Below, one piece after another: positions 58,295 to 64,000 of a DNA stretch of 64,000 bases; the stretch's first letter is position 1; every line of letters begins with the position of its first letter. The notes below the pieces were generated by a model. That model was given only the letters and a program-made list of their open reading frames with translations, was not told the origin of the DNA and did not search any database. The translations under genes were made by a program, and so were the position numbers. The stretch is taken from the NCBI RefSeq assembly GCF_001552735.1, contig NZ_BCRT01000020.1:1-64000 (forward strand). The letters are read 5' to 3'. The DNA is from Sanguibacter suarezii NBRC 16159. GTDB lineage: Bacteria > Actinomycetota > Actinomycetes > Actinomycetales > Cellulomonadaceae.

Positions 58295-59128
58295 TCACTT
58301 CGTCGCACCGCTGGTGAAGCCGTTGTAGATGAAGCGCTGCAGCAGCAGGAAGATGACGAGGGTGGGGATGATGACGATGACCACGCCCGCCGAGATCACC
58401 TCCCACTGCGCGCCGAACGGCCCCTTGAAGCGGTAGAGCGCGGTCGAGATCACTCCGAGGTCCGTGTCCTTCATGTAGAGGAAGGGGATGTAGAACTCGT
58501 TGTAGATCGCGATGCCCTTGATGATCACCACCGTCGCGATGGCCGGCTTGAGCAGCGGCAGGATGATCCTGCGATAGATGGTCACGTGGTTCGCGCCGTC
58601 GAGCACGGCCGCCTCGTCGAGCTCGCGCGGGATGGAGCCGAGGAACTGGATGAAGATGTAGATCGAGACGATGTCCGTACCCAGGAACAGCGCGATCGCC
58701 GCGCCCCGGGTGTTGTAGAGACCGAGGGTGTTGATCACCTGGAAGGTGGCGACCTGAGTGGTCACCCCGGGGACGAGGGTGGCGAGCAGGAAGGCGGCGA
58801 CCACCGTCTTCTTGAGCCGGAAGGTGAAACGGTCGATCGCGTAGGCCGCCATCGTGCCGATGAGGATGGTCCCGGTCACCGACACCAGCAGGAGGATCGC
58901 GGTGTTGGCAAAGCCCTGGACCATCTTGCCTTTGGTGAAGGCGGTGACGTAGTTGTCCACATTCAACCAGTTCGCCGGGGCGTCGAAGGGACCCGTGGTG
59001 AGCAGCTCGTCGTGGCCCTTGAGGGAGGCCACGACGATGACGAGGATCGGCACCAGCGCCGCCAAGGAGGCCACCACGAGGGTGACGTACTTGGAGGCCG
59101 TGGCAGTCTTGGTGGCTAGGACGCTCAT
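58295..59128 (-). CDS. CUT1 sugar ABC transporter permease (MalG type)
   Basis: This 277-residue permease has six hydrophobic segments and the ATPase-docking EAA loop ELDEAAVLDGANHVTIYRRIILPLLKP. The ATG at 59128 overlaps the stop of the partner permease as ATGA. No ATPase is encoded nearby, as is common for such systems, which share a multitask MsiK/MsmK-type ATPase encoded elsewhere. By context it imports manno- or related oligosaccharides. Confidence 0.94.
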   Translation of the reverse strand: MSVLATKTATASKYVTLVVASLAALVPILVIVVASLKGHDELLTTGPFDAPANWLNVDNYVTAFTKGKMVQGFANTAILLLVSVTGTILIGTMAAYAIDRFTFRLKKTVVAAFLLATLVPGVTTQVATFQVINTLGLYNTRGAAIALFLGTDIVSIYIFIQFLGSIPRELDEAAVLDGANHVTIYRRIILPLLKPAIATVVIIKGIAIYNEFYIPFLYMKDTDLGVISTALYRFKGPFGAQWEVISAGVVIVIIPTLVIFLLLQRFIYNGFTSGATK

Positions 59129-60120
59129 GTGAGGTTCACCTTCTCGTCAGGGACGATCTTTCGTTGGACCCAGGTCAGCAGCAGCACGATGACCAGCAGC
59201 ACCACGGCCATCGCGGAGGCCAGCCCGACCTTGGAGAACTGGAAGGCCAAGGACATCGTCTTGATGACGAAGGTCGTCGAGCCGTTCGCACCACCGGTCA
59301 TGATGAACGGGATCTCGAAGACGGCGAGGCTGCCCGAGATCGCCAGGATGAAGGACAGACCGATGATGGGCTTGATGCTCGGGGCGATGATGTAGCGGAA
59401 CTGGTGCCATCGATTGGCGCCGTCCAGCTCGGCGGCCTCGTAGACCTGACCGGGGATGGACTGGATCGCCCCGAGGAACAGGACGAAGTTCAGGCCCATG
59501 TAGCGCCACACCGACGCGCCGGCGAGGGAGAAGTTCACCACGTCCGGGTTGCCGGTCCACTGCTGGATGAGCCCGTCGGCGTGGATGAGGGTCAAGATCG
59601 TGTCGAGGGTTCCGCCGGCCTTGAAGAAGTACATGAAGATCAGGCCGATGGCCACGCCGTTGATGAGGTACGGGAAGAACAGGATGCCTTTGAACAGGTT
59701 CCGGAACCGGGTGCTGAAGCTGAGGATCGTCGCGAAGTAGAGCGCGAGCGCCATCTGCACGAAGGACCCGGCGAGGTAGTACAGGCTGACGACGAAGACC
59801 GAGAAGAGCTCAGGACGGGTGAAGACCTCGACATAGTTGTCGATCCCGACGAAGTCCTTGGTCTTGTCCAGACCGTCCCAGCTCGTCAGCGAGTACCAGA
59901 ACATGTTCCCCACCGGGATATAGGTGAAGAGCACCAGCAGCAGGATCGGGACGAGGAGGAACAAGTAGGGGGTGCCGGCCCAGCCCCAGGTGCCGCGGCG
60001 GCGTCGTGCACGGGCGCTCGGCCCTGCACTCGGTGCGGCAACCACTGGTGCGGCCGCGGGCGCCGGGGGCGCCGGGGGCGCGGCCGGCTCCGGCCGCGCG
60101 CTCTTGGATGTGTCAGTCAT
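59125..60120 (-). CDS. CUT1 sugar ABC transporter permease (MalF type)
   Basis: This 331-residue permease has an Ala/Pro-rich cytosolic N-terminus of about 45 residues, six or more membrane helices, and the EAA loop VYEAAELDGANRWHQFRYIIAPSIKP. GGGAGAG precedes the ATG at 60120. It follows the binding-protein gene by 113 bp; a hairpin lies in that gap. It forms the channel with the MalG-type protein. Confidence 0.94.
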   Translation of the reverse strand: MTDTSKSARPEPAAPPAPPAPAAAPVVAAPSAGPSARARRRRGTWGWAGTPYLFLLVPILLLVLFTYIPVGNMFWYSLTSWDGLDKTKDFVGIDNYVEVFTRPELFSVFVVSLYYLAGSFVQMALALYFATILSFSTRFRNLFKGILFFPYLINGVAIGLIFMYFFKAGGTLDTILTLIHADGLIQQWTGNPDVVNFSLAGASVWRYMGLNFVLFLGAIQSIPGQVYEAAELDGANRWHQFRYIIAPSIKPIIGLSFILAISGSLAVFEIPFIMTGGANGSTTFVIKTMSLAFQFSKVGLASAMAVVLLVIVLLLTWVQRKIVPDEKVNLT

Positions 60121-60192
60121 TCGAACTCTCCCACGGGGTGAACCACGCCTGCGAACGGTGTGCGGCGCTCGGCGTCGCGGTCGTGCACGGTG

Positions 60193-60224
60193 GCCCTGCG
60201 CAGCCGCTGCGGGCTGCGCAGGGC
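60193..60224 (-). terminator. Intra-operon hairpin after the binding-protein gene
   Basis: A perfect 13-bp inverted repeat (GCCCTGCGCAGCC and complement) with a 6-nt loop lies 9 bp after the binding-protein stop. In maltose-type operons such hairpins raise binding-protein mRNA over the permeases by partial termination or 3' protection. Confidence 0.6.
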
Positions 60225-60233
60225 GCGCGTCGG

Positions 60234-61553
60234 TCAGCCGATCGCCGCTCGGGCGTCGGCCCAGCGGGTGTTGAGGTCGTCGAAGATCTGTTCCTTCGTC
60301 TCGTCGGTGGCGCCGCGAGCAGAGTCGATGAGCCGCTGGCGGTACTCAGGTGCGAAGAGGCCGATCTCCGCCTGCTTGTCGATGTCGTTGAGCAGGGACT
60401 CCTTGCCCGGCTCCCCCGGGTTCTGCACGACGAACTCGACGCCGAGGCTCTCGAAGTCCACGAGGGTCGAGGGCACCGGACCGTCCTTGAGCGGGGAGAG
60501 CCCGCCCTGCGACTCGGCGTAGCCGGACTCGGTGTTGAACCAGTCGATCCATGCGCGGGCTGCGGCCTTGTTCGTGGAGTTGATGTTGATGGCCTGGTTG
60601 TAGTCACCGCCCGCCGTCGCGTAGAAGGTGCCGTCCGTCTGGTGCGGGAAGGGCAGGTAGCCGATGGTCGCGGGGTCTCCCCCGAGGTCCGTCACAGCCT
60701 GCTGCATCTGGGAGATCGCCCACGAGCCGAGGGGCATCGCCGAGATGCTGCCGCTCGCGAGCAGAGACTTCGAGGTCTCCCAGTCCGTGGTGGTGGGGTC
60801 ATCCTCGGTGAGGCCTTGGTTCACCGCGTCCCACAGCAGGGAGTCGATGACGAAGTGGTCCGACCCCTGCGCCCACGGGGCGTCGCTGACCGCCATGGTG
60901 TTCTGGTAGTCGGGGTCGGCGGAGATGGAGCCGCGGTGGCTCTCCCACTGGGTGACCGGCCAGCCGTCCTTGTAGTTCGTGTAGAGCGGGATGACACCGG
61001 TGGCCTTGATGGCGGTCAGCGCGTCGAGGAACTCCTCGGAGGTGGTGGGGATCTCGGTGACGCCGGCGTCTTCCCAGACCGTCTTGTTGTAGACGATGCC
61101 CTGGGTGTTGGCGACGATCGGGATGCCGTAGGAGACGCCCTCGTAGGCCTTCTCGGTGAGGAAGCGGTAGGTCTCCTCAAGCTCGGTGAGCTGACCGAGC
61201 GGCTCGAAGAAGTCCGGCAGCTGGGCCGGGGTGACGGTGTTGGGGATGAGCAGCACGTCGCCGTACTGGTCGGTGTTCATCCGGGTGCGCACCTCACCCT
61301 CGTAGTCCGTGATGCCCTCGAACTCGACGGTGACGTCGGGGTAGGCGGCGTTGAAGGCGGCGGCGTACTCCTCGAAGGTTCCGTCCTCGACCAGGTCGGT
61401 CCGGTTGGTCAGCACGGTGAGGTCGCCGGCGATCGCGGTCGGGTCCGCCTGGGCGTCGTCGCTGTCGCCCGAGGAGCAGGCTGCGGTCAGGCCGATGAGC
61501 GAGGCGATCGCGGTGGCCGCGACGACCCGCGTGCGTCGTGATGGAGGGAACAT
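60234..61553 (-). CDS. CUT1 oligosaccharide ABC transporter substrate-binding lipoprotein
   Basis: This 439-residue protein has a lipoprotein signal (VVAATAIASLIGLTAAC, lipid Cys near residue 29) and the extracellular solute-binding family 1 fold (LTVLTNRTDLVEDGTFEEY, IPIVANTQGIVYNKTVWEDAG, GSWAISQMQQA). The ATG at 61553 is preceded by GAGAGGATC. It is first in the transporter operon, about 82 nt after a promoter that shares its sequence with the beta-mannosidase promoter. The ligand is probably a beta-manno- or glucomanno-oligosaccharide, by neighbours only. Confidence 0.94.
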   Translation of the reverse strand: MFPPSRRTRVVAATAIASLIGLTAACSSGDSDDAQADPTAIAGDLTVLTNRTDLVEDGTFEEYAAAFNAAYPDVTVEFEGITDYEGEVRTRMNTDQYGDVLLIPNTVTPAQLPDFFEPLGQLTELEETYRFLTEKAYEGVSYGIPIVANTQGIVYNKTVWEDAGVTEIPTTSEEFLDALTAIKATGVIPLYTNYKDGWPVTQWESHRGSISADPDYQNTMAVSDAPWAQGSDHFVIDSLLWDAVNQGLTEDDPTTTDWETSKSLLASGSISAMPLGSWAISQMQQAVTDLGGDPATIGYLPFPHQTDGTFYATAGGDYNQAININSTNKAAARAWIDWFNTESGYAESQGGLSPLKDGPVPSTLVDFESLGVEFVVQNPGEPGKESLLNDIDKQAEIGLFAPEYRQRLIDSARGATDETKEQIFDDLNTRWADARAAIG

Positions 61554-61640
61554 CTGTGATCCTCTCTGCTTCCGGCACGTCGACGTGCCGGAGGAGCCAG
61601 GCCCGGAAGGGCGCAAGGTCGTCGTCGACCCATGGCGGAC

Positions 61641-61674
61641 ATTCTTAATCAGTTTAAGTAAGTAAGTCAAGGGG
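61641..61674 (-). promoter_or_regulatory. Promoter/operator of the transporter operon (shared element)
   Basis: Leftward, TTGACT (61665-61670) and TAAGAA (61642-61647) stand 17 bp apart. The spacer ends with CTTAAACTGATTAAG, a 5-5-5 inverted repeat that could be the operator half of this block. Confidence 0.65.
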
Positions 61675-61881
61675 CTCACTCGGCGCATCTGCGCCGGGCA
61701 AACTCCCCCCAATCCGCACAGTCCGACACCCTGAGACGCCCTGGACGGTCATGGCTGTTGCTACAAAGTTCGCGACGTGAATAAAGTAGGGGCCACCCGC
61801 GGCACCGTCCGCGGCCCCGAGCTGCGCACCGACCGACACCTGTGGGGCCGAGCCAGGCACAAGACGAATGAGGTGGCAGCG

Positions 61882-63237
61882 GTGAGCAGGACCAAGCAGA
61901 ACCGACCCCCTGGCGTCAGCGCCTCGGTGGTTCTCGACGCGATCAGGGATGCCGGGACGATCTCCCGGGTGGGCCTGACCCAGGCCACCGGACTGACCGG
62001 AGCCACCGTTTCGACCGTGGTCCGCAAGCTGCTCGACGACGAGCTCGTCGTGGAGATCGGACGCGCGGAGTCCACCGGCGGCAAACCGCGGGTGCTGCTC
62101 GAGCTCAACCAGTCCGCCCGGTTCGCCATCGGCGCTCACCTCGACCACTCGGGGATCACCTACGCGGTGACCAACCTCGCCGGCGCCCCCGTAGCCCGCC
62201 TCTCCCGCCCTGGCCCCGGCGACGCCGACCCAGCCGTCGTGCTGAGCCGGATGGCCCGCGAGATCGACCTGCTCATCACCGGGATCGGCGTCGACCGGTC
62301 CAAGGTGCTCGGTCTTGGCCTGGCCTCCCCCGGCCCCCACACCTCGGCCAACGCGATGAACCGCACCCCACCGTTCATGCGCCCCTGGCTGGACTACCCG
62401 CTCGTGGCCGAGCTGGAGTCCCTCATCGACCTGCCGGTGCTGCTGGAGAACGACGCCACCGCGTCGGCCATCGGGGAGTACTGGTCGGGGGGCACCGACT
62501 CCGAGCGCACCTTCGCGTCGCTGTACATGGGGACCGGCGTCGGTGCCGGCATCGTGCTGGACGGAAACGCCTACCGCGGCTCGAGCGGGAACGCCGGGGA
62601 GGTGGGGCACATGAGCCTGGACCTGTCAGGGCCGCTGTGCTGGTGCGGCACGCGCGGCTGCGTCGAGGTGCTCGCCGGGCCTGCCGCCGTGGTCGCCGCC
62701 GCCCGCGAGGACCCCGAGGTGCGGCGCGCCGCCGGGCTCGACAGCCTGCGCGCGGGCACCTCGATCGCCTCGGAGTTCGCCGCCGTGGCGCGCGCCTCAC
62801 GCAGCGGGGTGGCCGGCGCCCGGGAGATCCTCGAACGGTCCGCCCGGTACATCTCCCTCGCCGCCCACGCCATCAGCAACCTCCTCGACGTGCGCATGCT
62901 CGTCCTGACCGGGTCAGCCTTCGCCGCCGCGAGCCACATCTACGTCCCCGTGGTCCGCGACCTCCTCGAGACGGCTTCCTTCGCCCGTGCCAGCGGCCCG
63001 GTCGACGTCCGCCTGTCCCGCGCGGCGGACACCGCTGGCGCGATCGGCGGCGCAGCTCTCGTGCTGCAGTCCGAGCTGGTCCCCCAGCGCCGCGCCACCG
63101 CGGCGGCCGACGGCGCAGCGGCCGCCCCGCTCACCAGCGAGCTCTCCTCGCTCGCCCAGACCAGTGACCCGCAGCCTGCCGGTCACTACGCCCCCCGTTC
63201 CGTTCCCCTGTCACCACCTCGCTCCGCAACGCCCTAG
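61882..63237 (+). CDS. ROK family transcriptional regulator of the mannoside locus
   Basis: This 451-residue protein has an N-terminal winged HTH (VVLDAIRDAGTISRVGLTQATGLTGATVSTVVRKL) and a ROK domain (FAIGAHLDHSGITYAVT, LLENDATASAIGEYW, zinc loop CWCGTRGC). GTG at 61882 is preferred, with GAGGTGG just before it and the HTH about 12 residues on. A GTG at 61777 would add 35 residues of unlikely sequence, although TACAAA lies before it. It diverges from the transporter operon and precedes the esterase by 13 bp, so it is the best candidate to bind the shared promoter element. Confidence 0.87.
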   Translation: MSRTKQNRPPGVSASVVLDAIRDAGTISRVGLTQATGLTGATVSTVVRKLLDDELVVEIGRAESTGGKPRVLLELNQSARFAIGAHLDHSGITYAVTNLAGAPVARLSRPGPGDADPAVVLSRMAREIDLLITGIGVDRSKVLGLGLASPGPHTSANAMNRTPPFMRPWLDYPLVAELESLIDLPVLLENDATASAIGEYWSGGTDSERTFASLYMGTGVGAGIVLDGNAYRGSSGNAGEVGHMSLDLSGPLCWCGTRGCVEVLAGPAAVVAAAREDPEVRRAAGLDSLRAGTSIASEFAAVARASRSGVAGAREILERSARYISLAAHAISNLLDVRMLVLTGSAFAAASHIYVPVVRDLLETASFARASGPVDVRLSRAADTAGAIGGAALVLQSELVPQRRATAAADGAAAAPLTSELSSLAQTSDPQPAGHYAPRSVPLSPPRSATP

Positions 63238-63250
63238 GGAGAGGATCCCC

Positions 63251-64000
63251 ATGCCGTTCTACGACCTCGACGACGAGGCCCTGCGCACCTACCTGCCCAC
63301 CGTCGCCGAGCCCGACGACTTCGACGACTTCTGGAGGACCACCCTCGCCCAGTCGCGGACGGGAGACCCGGTGCTCTCCATCGAGCCGGTCGACCTCGGG
63401 CTCGACCTCGTGGAGACCTACGACGTGACCTTCGCGGGCTTCGGCGGGCACCCGATCGCGGCGTGGCTCGTGCTGCCGCGTGGAGGTCAGGACCTGCCCG
63501 GTGTGATCACCTACGTCGGCTACGGCGGCGGACGCGGCCTGGCGCACGAGCACCTCGCATGGGCCAGCGCCGGGTTCGCCCAGCTGGTCATGGACACCCG
63601 CGGGCAGGGCAGCGGCTGGGGCAACGGCGGCGACACCCCCGACCCGGTGGGCAGCGGCCCGGCCGGCGCGGGGTCAATGACCCGGGGGATCACCGACCCC
63701 CAGGAGTACTACTACCGCCGGGTCATCACCGACGCGGTCTGCGCCGTCGACGCCCTGCGCTCCCTTCCCCGGGTCGACCCCTCCCGGGTGGCAGCCACCG
63801 GCATCAGCCAGGGCGGCGGGCTGGCGCTGGCCGTGGCCGGTCTGGTCCCCGACCTGCTCGCCGTCACCGTCGACGTGCCCTTCCTGTGCCACCTGCGCCG
63901 GGCGGTCGAGATCACCGGCAGCGATCCTTACGCCGAGGTCAGCCGGTACCTCGCGGTGCACCGGGAGGAGGTCGAGCAGGTCTTCACGACGCTGTCGTAC
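63251..64000 (+). CDS. CE7 acetyl esterase (acetyl xylan esterase / cephalosporin deacetylase family), cut by window end
   Basis: Only the first 250 residues are in the window; family members have about 320. The CE7 features are the start PFYDLDDEALRTYLPTVAEPDDFDDFW, VMDTRGQGSGWGNGGDTPD, and nucleophile Ser186 in GISQGG (near Ser181 in studied members); the Asp and His lie beyond the edge. It removes acetyl groups from sugars, which suits acetylated manno- or xylo-oligosaccharides brought in by the neighbouring transporter. GGAGAGGA precedes the ATG, 13 bp after the ROK gene. Confidence 0.9.
   Translation, partial: MPFYDLDDEALRTYLPTVAEPDDFDDFWRTTLAQSRTGDPVLSIEPVDLGLDLVETYDVTFAGFGGHPIAAWLVLPRGGQDLPGVITYVGYGGGRGLAHEHLAWASAGFAQLVMDTRGQGSGWGNGGDTPDPVGSGPAGAGSMTRGITDPQEYYYRRVITDAVCAVDALRSLPRVDPSRVAATGISQGGGLALAVAGLVPDLLAVTVDVPFLCHLRRAVEITGSDPYAEVSRYLAVHREEVEQVFTTLSY

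Noticed and set aside
61777-61881. Earlier GTG start for the second ROK regulator
   Set aside because: The 35 extra residues have no family match, and the GTG at 61882 has a clear ribosome site.

Overview
The window is GC-rich actinobacterial chromosome. It carries class Ib ribonucleotide reductase genes (nrdHIEF), the GlgE alpha-glucan pathway, a DivIVA-like coiled-coil protein and NAD-dependent DNA ligase. Many starts are GTG or TTG, and several genes look leaderless. Gene content and order suggest Micrococcales, perhaps near Cellulomonadaceae or Sanguibacteraceae; that placement is from memory, not a search. I saw no rRNA, CRISPR array, insertion sequence, integrase or prophage. There is one tRNA (Cys).

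Region 1 (1-8.5 kb): a leftward sugar locus of ribose-type ABC transporter (ATPase, permease, lipoprotein), Gfo/Idh/MocA dehydrogenase and TIM-barrel isomerase. It diverges from a ROK regulator and a ThuA-like protein. The set fits uptake and oxidation of a sugar or glycoside through a keto intermediate, substrate unknown. Region 2 (8.5-19.9 kb): housekeeping genes. These are ligA, a prolyl oligopeptidase, an MFS transporter with a likely C-terminal frameshift, a MetE-like protein lacking one zinc ligand, mnmA with its cysteine desulfurase, and etfBA. Region 3 (20-32.3 kb): glycogen and alpha-glucan metabolism. glgX is followed by a coupled membrane protein of unknown function, then come glgE, treS, maltokinase and glgB, with a 27-codon ORF fitted between the last two.

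Region 4 (32.3-42.5 kb): envelope and housekeeping genes. These include a thioredoxin-fold/TPR protein without CXXC, an unknown lipoprotein/membrane protein pair, a DivIVA-like protein, a hydrolase, a zinc-ribbon protein, two tandem FKBP lipoproteins, a phosphoribosyltransferase and tRNA-Cys. Region 5 (42.5-48.2 kb): a leftward copper cluster (CopZ, secreted His-rich protein, CopA ATPase, YHS-type Cys protein, then FAD oxidoreductase and AhpD-like protein) under two CsoR-type operators, with no csoR visible. Region 6 (48.5-52.8 kb): nrdHIEF, with a large hairpin between nrdE and nrdF.

Region 7 (53.1-64 kb): a beta-mannoside/hemicellulose locus. It has a CUT1 ABC transporter, GH2 beta-mannosidase, a LacI-type protein without its DNA-binding domain, GH1 glycosidase, a divergent ROK regulator and a CE7 acetyl esterase cut by the window end. 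The transporter and hydrolase operons share a nearly identical 34-bp promoter/operator element, so one regulator, probably the ROK protein, may control both.
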